NCBI RefSeq assembly: GCF_029223485.1
Contig: NZ_JARHTP010000006.1
Span: 248,001 to 312,000 of the forward strand
Reading direction: 5' to 3'
Origin: Streptomyces coacervatus
GTDB lineage: Bacteria > Actinomycetota > Actinomycetes > Streptomycetales > Streptomycetaceae
Length of the DNA: 64,000 nucleotides
Positions 1 through 7,465 of the stretch are shown here, one piece after another. Both the position numbers and the translations under genes were made by a program. Position 1 is the first letter of the stretch; the number at the start of each line of letters is the position of its first letter. A model generated the notes under the pieces. That model was not told the DNA's origin, searched no databases, and saw only the letters and a program-made list of their open reading frames with translations.

Positions 1-1
1 G

Positions 2-292
2 ACGGGCGTCGGGGACGGCAGCCAGGAGCTGCGGACGGCGTTGCGCAAGGGGCTGCCCGTGGTGATCTGGAACCGGGCGGACCGGGCCACGACGGGGCTG
101 CGCGAGGTCCTGGACGAGTTGCTCGGCGACGGCCTGAAGCGGTTCCCGGCCAGGGTCGACGCCTACCGCCGCGAGGCCGCCGGCCACAACGGCGACGCCG
201 CCTCCCCGGGCCATATCGGCCACATCGGCCGCCATCTGACGGTCCTGTGGGACGACGCCGAACGCAATCCGATGGATCCGGACCCGGCCTGA
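2..292 (+). CDS. C-terminal fragment of probable vWA-MoxR-associated protein (VMAP-C-like)
   Basis: Only the last 96 codons lie in the window; the reading frame is open at the left edge and ends at TGA 290-292. The visible residues contain the stretch GLPVVIWNR, which resembles the end of VMAP-C domains, the C-terminal part of proteins that accompany MoxR ATPases and vWA proteins in NTP-dependent conflict systems. The next gene downstream, 94 bp away on the same strand, is a MoxR-type ATPase, and the one after that carries a SAV_2336-type N-terminus, the expected partners. What is seen is a short tail and its neighbours; the VMAP assignment is inferred from context plus the short motif and could be wrong. 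The 94-bp spacer carries three near-perfect 9-bp repeats (gtacgaccc type, about 317-343). Confidence 0.5.
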   Translation, partial: TGVGDGSQELRTALRKGLPVVIWNRADRATTGLREVLDELLGDGLKRFPARVDAYRREAAGHNGDAASPGHIGHIGRHLTVLWDDAERNPMDPDPA

Positions 293-385
293 CCGCGGGC
301 GGGGGCACGTGCACAGCCGTACAACCCGTACGACCCGTACGACCGGACCGCGCAGTGCGTCCGGCAACCGGAGAGGACACCGCCG

Positions 386-1309
386 ATGTCGCCGACCGCC
401 GAGCCCTGGGGCATCTACCGAGGAACGGGCCTGCCCGGCTCCGGCGCGGCCGCCGGGCCCTGGCCGCAGCCCCCGCCCTGGCGCCGGTTCGACGGCGGCC
501 CCGACCTGCCCCCGCCGCCCGACGACCCGTACGCCTCGGCCGTACTCGGCGACGGGGCGAAGCCGCTGCCGGCCGCCCCCGACGAGGTCGAGCGGGTCAA
601 CGCGGCGCTGGCACTGCGCCGTCCGCTGCTGGTGACCGGAGGACCCGGCACCGGCAAGTCGACGCTCGCGTACCGGATCGCCCGCGAACTGGACCTGGGC
701 CGGGTGCTGCGCTGGCGCCTCACCAGCGTGTCCACCCTCCAGGAGGGCCTCTACGACGGGGCCGGCCGGCTCGGGCCGCTGGGCACCGCCTTTCTGCCGT
801 ACCGCAGACCGCGCGTAGTGCTCCTCGACCGGCTGGACCGGGCGGAGCTCGCACTGCCGGAGGATCTGTGCACCGTGCTGGACGCGGGCGGGTTCACGGT
901 GCCCGGGGCTCCCGCGCACGTGGCGACCGACGACGCCGCCGAGGCCGCCATCCCACTGCGCGGCGGCACCGTACGCTGTCACGCCTTCCCCCTCGTGGTG
1001 ATCACCACCGGCGGCGACCGCGACCTCTCGCCCGCACTCGCCGACCAGTGCGTCCCGTTGACGCTGCCGCCACCCACCCGGGAAACACTGCAGGCCATCG
1101 CGTCGGCCCGCTTCCCGCAGGACCTCGCCCAGGACATCGTCACCGCCTTCCTCGACCGCGCCGAAACGGCCCAGGGCCCGGCGGTACGCCGACTGCTCGA
1201 CGCCCTGCACCTGGCCACCGGGGGCGCACTGGCCTCACTCGCCGAGGGGCGCAGCTGGCAGGAGGCCCTGGACACGGTCTGGTCATGGACGGAGACGGAG
1301 CAGCCGTGA
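386..1309 (+). CDS. MoxR-type AAA+ ATPase with altered Walker B
   Basis: A 307-residue AAA+ ATPase of the MoxR group. The first 60 residues are Pro/Gly-rich; the ATPase core follows with Walker A GGPGTGKST at about residues 85-93 and a Walker B strand VVLLDRLD at about 144-151. MoxR proteins normally have Asp-Glu at the end of this strand; here the second acidic residue is Arg (D-R), so the usual catalytic base is missing. The pattern LPEDLCTVLDAGGFTVPG just after it is typical of MoxR proteins that partner VMAP and vWA proteins. ATG at 386 is preceded by GGAGAGG about 10 bases upstream. It lies between the VMAP-like fragment and the SAV_2336/NB-ARC/TPR gene on the same strand and is probably co-transcribed. 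MoxR ATPases are thought to act as chaperone-like remodelers; the client here is not known. Confidence 0.85.
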   Translation: MSPTAEPWGIYRGTGLPGSGAAAGPWPQPPPWRRFDGGPDLPPPPDDPYASAVLGDGAKPLPAAPDEVERVNAALALRRPLLVTGGPGTGKSTLAYRIARELDLGRVLRWRLTSVSTLQEGLYDGAGRLGPLGTAFLPYRRPRVVLLDRLDRAELALPEDLCTVLDAGGFTVPGAPAHVATDDAAEAAIPLRGGTVRCHAFPLVVITTGGDRDLSPALADQCVPLTLPPPTRETLQAIASARFPQDLAQDIVTAFLDRAETAQGPAVRRLLDALHLATGGALASLAEGRSWQEALDTVWSWTETEQP

Positions 1310-1349
1310 CCGCGCCGCGGATGTGGCCCGCGCCGCCACCGGAGGAACC

Positions 1350-4300
1350 ATGACCCCACCCCCCACCTGGCCCCCACTGCCACCCGAACTCCCCGCCGCC
1401 CTCCGCCGCACCGGCACCGCACTCCAACGGCCCGCCGGGCACCCGGCAGGAACCCGATGGGATGTCGCCGTGGTCGCCGACTCCGGCCCCACCATGGGGA
1501 TTTGGGAACCGACAGTGGCAGCGTTCGCGCGTGAGCTGCGGCGAGCCGGGTGCTTCGGGCGGATCACCGTGCACCGGCTCCCGTACGGGGGCGGGAGGGG
1601 CCCGGCGACGCTGGCGCAGCACGGTGCGGCGGGCCGGCTGACGCTGCTGCTCACCGATGGTGCCGGGCCGCACTGGCGCGACCATGGCGTGGAGCCGTTG
1701 CTGCGCCGCTGGGCGCAGGCCGGGCCGGTCTGTCTGATCCATCTGCTGCCGCATCCGGCGTGGCCGGTGACGGGTCTGCGCGGCTGGCAGGTGCAGCTGC
1801 GCTCCCCCGCGCCGGGAGCGCCCAACAACCGGCTGCGCTGGCGGGCCCGCGGTCTGGGCCCCGACCCGGACGATCTGCCGCCGGCGCCGGGCCATCCCGA
1901 CGTACCGGTCCCGGTGCTCGAACTGTCCGCCCGCTGGCTGGACGCCTGGGCATGTCTGCTGGGCGGCGCGCCCCCGCGCTGGCTGCCGCTCACCGTGACC
2001 TTCCCCCGCGCGCACGTACCCGGCCCCGCCGAACCCGACCCGCTGCAGCAGGACGCCCCGGCGCTGGTGGCGCGCCTGCGGTCGGCGGTGCCCCAGCAGG
2101 TGTTCACGCTGGCGACCATGCTCGCCGCCGTCCCCCTCACCGACCCGCTGGTCCGTCAGGTGCAGGACGCGCTGGTGCCGGGCAGTTCGCTCACCGACTT
2201 CGCGCTGCTGCTCGCGCAGGGTGTCGTCCGGCCCGCCGGACGCCCGTTTCCCGCCTACGAGTTCGCGCCCGGCGTACGCGAGGAGCTGCTGGCCGCCGGA
2301 CGCCGTACCGACCTGGTCAGGGTTGTCGAACTGGTGGGGGATCGCCGGGGACCCGGCGGGGAACACTTGTGGCGACTGCCCCGGCTGCTGCGCGGCCGTT
2401 CCGTGTCCCAAGTCCCTCCGGTGGACACGGAGTCCGGTCCGTGGCTGCTGGCGGAAAGCGCCGTGCTCCACGCCCTGTCCGGGCCGTTCCTGAAACCGGC
2501 CAGAGAGGTGGACGAGGCGGTCGCGGACCTCCGGGAGCAGACTGCGCACCGAACCTCGTCCCGCACCAGCACCACCGCACCCTTCACACTCAGCCACCCC
2601 GTCGCCCGCACCCCGGGCGGCGCCGACCACCCGACGCATCAGGGGAACAGGAGGCCGGCGATGCCACAGCAGGCCCCGGCGAACACGGCGGGTACCGAAC
2701 GCACCAGGAACACCCCCACGGTCTGGGGGAACATCCCGCCGCGCAACCCGAACTTCACCGGTCGCAAGGAGCTTCTGGAAGCCCTCCACCAGCGGCTGCT
2801 GCAGGAGAAGACGACAGCCGTCCTGCCCCACGCGCTGCACGGCATGGGAGGCGTCGGCAAGAGTCTGCTGGCGGTGGAGTACTTGTACCGCCGGATGTCC
2901 GAGTACGACGTGGTGTGGTGGATCTCCGCCGAGCGCACCGCGCAGATCTCCCTGTCCCTGGTGGAGCTCGCCCCGCGCATCGGCATCGCCGCCGGCAGCG
3001 ACGCCTCCTCGACGGTCGCGGCCGTCCTGGAGGCGCTGCGCATCGGACAGCCGTACGCCAACTGGCTGTTGGTGTTCGACAACGCCGAAAGCCCGGAGGC
3101 GGTACGGCAGTTCTTCCCGGCTGGCGGCCCCGGCAACATCCTCATCACCTCCCGCAACCCTCAATGGGCGTCCATCGCCCGCCCGTTGGAGGTGGACGTC
3201 TTCCTGCGGGAGGAGAGCAAGCAGTTGCTGCGGCTGCGCGGCCCGGAGATCAGCGACGAGGACGCCGACCGGCTGGCGCAGGCGCTGGGCGACCTGCCGC
3301 TGGCCATCGAGCAGGCGGCCGCCTGGCATGCGGAGACCGGCATGCTGGTCGACGAATATCTGCGCCTGCTGACCGAGAAACGCGTGGACCTGCTGCGCGG
3401 CACGGCCCCGTTGGACAACCAGCACCCGGTCATCGCGGCCTGGAACATCTCCCTGGACCAGCTGGAGACCAAGAACCCGGCCGCCTACCAGCTCCTCCAG
3501 GTCTGCTCCTTCTACGCCCCCGAGCCCATCGCCCGCTCCCTCTTCGCCCGTATGCCGCGCGGCTCGATCGCCCCGGAGCTGGACCTGGCGCTGGAGGACC
3601 CGATCCGTCTCGGCCAGGTGATACGCGAGATCGGCCGCTACTCACTGGCCCGCTTCAACCACCGCAACAACTCCCTCCAGATGCACCGCCTGGTCCAGGC
3701 CGCACTGCTGTACCGGATGACGGAGGAGGACCGCTCGACCATGCGCCGCGGTGCCCATCTGCTGCTGGCCGCGAGCGACCCCAACGACCCGGACAACGTG
3801 CTGCGTTGGGACCGGTACGGCTCGCTCTACCCCCATGTGCTCGTCTCCGACGCGACCCAGTCCGACGAGGGCTGGGTGCGCAACCTCGTCGTCAACGAGG
3901 TCATCTACCTCCTGCGCTGGGGCGACTACCAGTCCTGCCTGGAGCTCGCCCGCACCGCGCACGAGACCTGGTCCCAGAAACTCGGCCAGGACCACCCCCA
4001 GACCCTCCAGGTGGCCCGCTGGCTGGGCTTCCTGCTCTTCAGTCTGGGCCGCTACCGGGAGGCCGCCGAGCTCAACTCGGCCGTCCTGGACGCCTACCGA
4101 CGCACCATCGGCCCCGACGCCCAGGACACCACCGACGCCCTCGGCAACGTCGCCATCGACCACCGCGTGAGCGGCGCCTTCAGCGAGGCCCTCGCCCTCT
4201 CCGAATCCGTCCACCAGCAGTACCTGCGGCTGCTGGGCCCCGACGACCCCGAAACCCTGCGCGCCGCCCACAACCTCGGCGTCAGCCTCCGCCTCGTCGG

Positions 4301-5198
4301 CGACTTCACCCGCGCCCGCGACCTCGACCAGCAGACCTGGAACGGCTACACCGAGATCTACGGCCAGGACCACGTCGCCTCGCTGCGCACCTGGCTGAGC
4401 CACATCCTCAACACGCGCGAACTGGGCGAGTACGGCGTCGCCCTGACCTTCCACCGGGAACTCGTCGAGCGGTCCACCTCCCTGCTCGGCAGCAACAATC
4501 CGCTCAGCCTCTCCTGCTTCCGGCACCTCGCGGTGGCACTGCGCAAGGCCGGCGAGCACCGGGAGGCGATGGAGACGGCCGAGCAGGCCCGCACCGACCT
4601 CATCCACCGGTACGGCACCGGCAACCCCGAATCCATGGCCGCCACCCTGGAGTTGTCGGTGCACCTGCGGCACAGCGGCGACCTCCCGGAGGCGCTGCGG
4701 CTGGGCACCGACATCTGCGAGCAGTACGAGAAGACGTACGGCAAACGCCATCCGCACGCCCTGTCGGCCGCGCTGAACCTGGCGATCACCTACCGGCTGC
4801 TGGGCAACGCGGCGGCCTCCCAGTACATCAACTCACTGGTGCTGGAGGAGTTCACGGCGACCCTGGGCGAGACACATCCGTCGACCCTGGTGTGCCGCAC
4901 CAACCTCGCCAGCGACCACTACGCCCTCGGCGACCCCGCCACCGCCCTCGAACTCGACACCGAAACCCTGCGGCGCTCCCGCGAGGTCTTCGACAACGAC
5001 CACCCCTCGACCCTTGCCTGCGCCGCCAACCTCGCCATGGACCTGCGCGCCCTCGGCCACACCGACGAGGCCGCCACGCTCCACACGGACACGCACGAGC
5101 GCCTGAGCCGCAAGCTCGGTAGCAGCCACCCTGCGGTAGCCCAAGCCGCCGACTGGGAGCATCGGGCCGATTGCGACATCGACCCTATGCCGTTGTAG
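1350..5198 (+). CDS. fxsT: SAV_2336-type/NB-ARC/TPR protein (FxsT-like)
   Basis: A 1282-residue fusion protein. Residues about 30-330 resemble the SAV_2336 N-terminal domain, with the vWA-like segment LLLTDGAGPHWRDHG and later LRGWQVQLRSPAPG. A linker leads to an NB-ARC NTPase with P-loop GMGGVGKS near residue 497 and LVFDNAES as Walker B; from about residue 850 to the end there are tandem TPR_10/TPR_12-like repeats with recurring DHP, GxDDPETL and LGxxHPSTL elements. This is the architecture of the FxSxx-COOH system TPR protein FxsT, fused to SAV_2336. The ATG at 1350 was chosen over an upstream GTG at 1323 because GGAGG lies five bases before it. A second ideal Shine-Dalgarno and in-frame ATG occur at 2649-2663, just before the NB-ARC part, so a shorter product is possible. 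It probably senses or transduces a signal in the conflict/peptide locus. Confidence 0.8.
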   Translation: MTPPPTWPPLPPELPAALRRTGTALQRPAGHPAGTRWDVAVVADSGPTMGIWEPTVAAFARELRRAGCFGRITVHRLPYGGGRGPATLAQHGAAGRLTLLLTDGAGPHWRDHGVEPLLRRWAQAGPVCLIHLLPHPAWPVTGLRGWQVQLRSPAPGAPNNRLRWRARGLGPDPDDLPPAPGHPDVPVPVLELSARWLDAWACLLGGAPPRWLPLTVTFPRAHVPGPAEPDPLQQDAPALVARLRSAVPQQVFTLATMLAAVPLTDPLVRQVQDALVPGSSLTDFALLLAQGVVRPAGRPFPAYEFAPGVREELLAAGRRTDLVRVVELVGDRRGPGGEHLWRLPRLLRGRSVSQVPPVDTESGPWLLAESAVLHALSGPFLKPAREVDEAVADLREQTAHRTSSRTSTTAPFTLSHPVARTPGGADHPTHQGNRRPAMPQQAPANTAGTERTRNTPTVWGNIPPRNPNFTGRKELLEALHQRLLQEKTTAVLPHALHGMGGVGKSLLAVEYLYRRMSEYDVVWWISAERTAQISLSLVELAPRIGIAAGSDASSTVAAVLEALRIGQPYANWLLVFDNAESPEAVRQFFPAGGPGNILITSRNPQWASIARPLEVDVFLREESKQLLRLRGPEISDEDADRLAQALGDLPLAIEQAAAWHAETGMLVDEYLRLLTEKRVDLLRGTAPLDNQHPVIAAWNISLDQLETKNPAAYQLLQVCSFYAPEPIARSLFARMPRGSIAPELDLALEDPIRLGQVIREIGRYSLARFNHRNNSLQMHRLVQAALLYRMTEEDRSTMRRGAHLLLAASDPNDPDNVLRWDRYGSLYPHVLVSDATQSDEGWVRNLVVNEVIYLLRWGDYQSCLELARTAHETWSQKLGQDHPQTLQVARWLGFLLFSLGRYREAAELNSAVLDAYRRTIGPDAQDTTDALGNVAIDHRVSGAFSEALALSESVHQQYLRLLGPDDPETLRAAHNLGVSLRLVGDFTRARDLDQQTWNGYTEIYGQDHVASLRTWLSHILNTRELGEYGVALTFHRELVERSTSLLGSNNPLSLSCFRHLAVALRKAGEHREAMETAEQARTDLIHRYGTGNPESMAATLELSVHLRHSGDLPEALRLGTDICEQYEKTYGKRHPHALSAALNLAITYRLLGNAAASQYINSLVLEEFTATLGETHPSTLVCRTNLASDHYALGDPATALELDTETLRRSREVFDNDHPSTLACAANLAMDLRALGHTDEAATLHTDTHERLSRKLGSSHPAVAQAADWEHRADCDIDPMPL
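2649..2663 (+). promoter_or_regulatory. Internal Shine-Dalgarno and in-frame ATG inside the fxsT-like gene
   Basis: AGGAGG at 2649-2654 is followed after six bases by ATG 2661-2663, in the frame of the surrounding gene (codon 438). The product would begin MPQQAPANT and run into WGNIPPRNPNFTGR, a segment that from memory often lies close to the N-terminus of FxsT-type proteins. It could give a separate NB-ARC/TPR protein without the SAV_2336 domain. Spacing is ideal, but translation from here is not proven. Confidence 0.45.
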
Positions 5199-5252
5199 CG
5201 CCTTGGCCGTCGATTATGTGCGACGCCGTCGTGGCTGGTCGCGCAGTTCCCC

Positions 5253-5270
5253 GCGCCCCTAAAGGGGCGC
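5253..5270. terminator. Bidirectional hairpin between convergent genes
   Basis: Perfect 8-bp inverted repeat gcgcccct / aggggcgc with a 2-base loop. It lies between the convergent FxsT-like and HExxH genes and overlaps the last codons of the HExxH gene. The flanking text cgcagttccccgcg plus this hairpin matches, from memory, an element found repeatedly at gene ends in Streptomyces genomes. No T-run follows, as is usual in this genus. Confidence 0.6.
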
Positions 5271-7076
5271 TAGCCAATGCGCCAGCGCAACAGGATCCGG
5301 TGGCTCCGGCAACAAACGGCTTACGGCTACTGCCAGTTCAGGGCGGCTGGTCAGGACAGCACCGGCGGTCTGCTCGCCCGTTTCCGTCAGTGCCAGGCCG
5401 AGGCCGGCCCACGCGGCGGGTCTGGCGCCGGCGACGGCCAGTTCCTCGGCGTACAGCTTCACCGCGGTTTCCGCGTCACCCGCCATCAGTGCCAGATCGG
5501 CGGGGGCGGAGCCGGGCACCTGGGCGCCGGGGTCGTCGTCGGCGAGCAGCTTCGCGTACGACGCCGGGTCGACGATGCTGAGGCGGGCCAGCAGGGCCAG
5601 GGTGTCGAGCCGGCAGGCGGCGGGGTCCGTGCGCAGTTCGGGCTCGGGCTCGGGCCCCAGCGGGGTGCCCGTGTCGTCGACGGCTGCCCGGCCGTGCTGC
5701 CAGGCCTGTGCCAGCGCCTGTGCGTGGGCCGCGGGGGTGTGCAGATGGTGGGCGCGCCAGGTCGCGTGGTGGTGGGCGGACGCCAGCCGGGCGAGGTTCT
5801 GCTCGTGCTGCCCCACCGGCTCCGCGCGCCAGGGCGCGGTCTGCTCCGTGAGCGCCTCGCAGAGCCGGCGCCCGAGCGGGGTCAGCAGGGGGTGGTCCCG
5901 CAGGGTGGTGAGCACCTGGTCCAGGGCGTCACGCCACAGCGCGAACTCGAAGCCCGCCAGCCCCTCCTCCCCCCGCGCACGCCAGTAGCGCGCAACCCCC
6001 GAAAAGGCGTACGCCCCGTGCACCAGCCCGCCGAGCGGACGCGGATCGTCCCGCCAGGGGGCGTAGAACAGGTCGCCGCAGTCCTCGAAGAGCGGGGCAA
6101 GGAAGATGAGGCCGTTGAGCAGGGTGTGCCGGAACTCATGGATGAGGGCCACGCCCAGCTGGGCCGGGAGTTGCTCCGTGTCCTCGTCCGGCTCGGTCAG
6201 CAGTACACAGCCGAAGGCGTCGCTGGAGGAGGCGGTGCGACCCCGCAGGCGTTCCCGGTGGGGCAGCGGGACGAGGGACAGCAGTCCGGCGGAGAGTGCG
6301 CGGGCGTCGGCCCGGTGGTCGGCCACCAGAAGGGGCCACATGGCGGAGATCCAGCGCTGCCAGTCGGCGAACTGCCCGGGGGCGAGCCGCCGGGACGCGG
6401 CCAGTCCGGTCACCGCCGTGTACGGCCCGAGGTCGTCGATCGTGAGCGTGAGGGTCAGGCCGTCGGCGGTGGCGTGCAGCCGGCGCAGTCCCTGCCAGCC
6501 GGGAGCCTCGCGTTCGGGATCCTGCGGCAGCGTCACCGCCGTACCGTCCCCGACGACGCTCACCACACCGTCCTGCGCCCGGACCTCTGCGGTCCCCCAG
6601 CGCTCGGCGGTGTCCAGTCGCGCACTCCCCAGGCAGGGCAGGAACACGGTCCCGTCCCGCACCGGAACCCGCACCCGGAAGGACGCGCCCGCCAGGACCG
6701 ACACCGTGGCCGCGAACTGGGCGAGGAAGCCCAGCTCCACCCGGAGCGGCACGTCCTCGGCGCTCTCGTCCCGCTCCGCCCGGGACAGCCGCCTGAACAG
6801 GGCGGCCGCCCACAGGCCGACCTGCGGATCGAGCAGTACCGCGCGGAAGGCCGCGGGCTGCAGTTTCTCGGCACTCTCCAGCAGCTGCCACGCCTCGCCG
6901 ACCTGGGCGGTGGCGGCCTCCGGGGTGCCGGCACAGGCGTCCCGGATTGCCCGCATGAGAAGCAGCCGACGGCTGTACTCCACGTCCAGGAGCACGGCGA
7001 CCGCCGTGTCGTCCTCTGTGGTGGCCATCAGGGACCGCAGAACGGACTCGGAGAGGTGGTGATGGTGCATCGGCAC
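5259..7076 (-). CDS. HExxH-motif putative peptide-modification enzyme
   Basis: A 605-residue protein of the HEXXH-motif family (TIGR04267 type) associated with FxSxx-COOH peptide loci. The signature HEFRH is at about residues 313-317 in the context ALIHEFRHTLLNG, followed by APLFEDCGDLFYAPWRDDPRPLGGLVHG, which is typical of the family. Members have more recently been described as alpha-ketoglutarate-dependent peptide beta-hydroxylases; for this protein that is inference. The C-terminal 150 residues look helical and repeat-like. The start is GTG at 7076, with GAGGAA about four bases upstream; an ATG two codons later (7070) is an alternative. It is downstream of, and on the same strand as, the small FxsA-like precursor 71 bp away, so the two are probably one unit. 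No radical SAM FxsB gene is visible between 1 and 7466. Confidence 0.8.
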   Translation of the reverse strand: MPMHHHHLSESVLRSLMATTEDDTAVAVLLDVEYSRRLLLMRAIRDACAGTPEAATAQVGEAWQLLESAEKLQPAAFRAVLLDPQVGLWAAALFRRLSRAERDESAEDVPLRVELGFLAQFAATVSVLAGASFRVRVPVRDGTVFLPCLGSARLDTAERWGTAEVRAQDGVVSVVGDGTAVTLPQDPEREAPGWQGLRRLHATADGLTLTLTIDDLGPYTAVTGLAASRRLAPGQFADWQRWISAMWPLLVADHRADARALSAGLLSLVPLPHRERLRGRTASSSDAFGCVLLTEPDEDTEQLPAQLGVALIHEFRHTLLNGLIFLAPLFEDCGDLFYAPWRDDPRPLGGLVHGAYAFSGVARYWRARGEEGLAGFEFALWRDALDQVLTTLRDHPLLTPLGRRLCEALTEQTAPWRAEPVGQHEQNLARLASAHHHATWRAHHLHTPAAHAQALAQAWQHGRAAVDDTGTPLGPEPEPELRTDPAACRLDTLALLARLSIVDPASYAKLLADDDPGAQVPGSAPADLALMAGDAETAVKLYAEELAVAGARPAAWAGLGLALTETGEQTAGAVLTSRPELAVAVSRLLPEPPDPVALAHWLAPL

Positions 7077-7147
7077 GATTTCCTCGTTCCCTGCCGGGAG
7101 GGGTGACGTGCCGTGAAATTTAACCGGTCCCGGGGACCCTCCGGCAA

Positions 7148-7348
7148 CTAACTGCCGCTGCTGCCACCGATGGTGGAAAGCGGTTGGTTGACGCAGCGCT
7201 TCAGATGCTTGACGCTGGATTCCAGAACCACACTGTCCAGGCTGCTGAGCTCCCCGAGGGAAAGCCCCGAGAGGTCGGGAAGCCAGCTGGACATGGCCGT
7301 TTCCGATGCTGCCGCCTCGGATGGAGTGGCCTGATTCCTCGATGCCAT
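7148..7348 (-). CDS. fxsA: FxsA-like RiPP precursor lacking the terminal FxSxx Phe
   Basis: A 66-residue peptide gene. It contains LPDLSGLSLGEL and SLDSVVLESSVKHL, the conserved leader pattern of FxSxx-COOH precursor peptides, and ends QPLSTIGGSSGS. In the family the last five residues are F-x-S-x-x; here they are G-S-S-G-S, so the Ser at the third-from-last position is kept but the aromatic residue is Gly. The start ATG at 7346-7348 is preceded by a weak purine-rich stretch (cgggacg); an in-frame upstream start at 7426 would add 26 unconserved residues and a later Met (MSSWLPDL) would remove 17. It is transcribed toward the HExxH enzyme and probably supplies its substrate. Without Phe it should not form the usual radical-SAM cyclophane, so it is either an inactive relative or a substrate for a different modification. 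Confidence 0.6.
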   Translation of the reverse strand: MASRNQATPSEAAASETAMSSWLPDLSGLSLGELSSLDSVVLESSVKHLKRCVNQPLSTIGGSSGS

Positions 7349-7405
7349 GACGTCCCGCCGCTTGTCCGGATAAACACGTGTCGGGGACACCCTGCTATAC
7401 GACAG

Positions 7406-7440
7406 CCTGCCCCCGCAAAACAACACCCTGCCCCCGCAAA
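7406..7440. repeat. Two direct repeats, period 21 bp
   Basis: The 14-mer cctgcccccgcaaa occurs at 7406-7419 and again at 7427-7440, exactly 21 bases apart, about two helical turns. The repeats lie upstream of the FxsA-like gene and just beyond the stop of the MFS gene. They could bind a regulator of the peptide locus, but the second copy overlaps a hairpin arm and may simply belong to the terminator region. Confidence 0.45.
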
Positions 7441-7457
7441 GACTAGGGACAGGGTGT
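7423..7457 (-). terminator. Probable terminator of the MFS exporter gene
   Basis: Inverted repeat acaccctg (7423-7430) and cagggtgt (7450-7457) with a 19-base loop, starting nine bases beyond the stop codon of the minus-strand MFS gene. The stem is eight perfect base pairs. Confidence 0.45.
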
Positions 7458-7465
7458 CAAGTGCG

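Noticed and set aside
1140-3425. Minus-strand open frame of 761 codons across the MoxR and SAV_2336 genes.
   Set aside because: It is the antisense of two clear genes with normal codon bias and motifs on the plus strand.
5277-7106. Plus-strand open frame of 609 codons opposite the HExxH gene.
   Set aside because: The minus strand carries the HEFRH motif and family pattern; the plus frame is Gly/Arg/Gln-rich without a domain.
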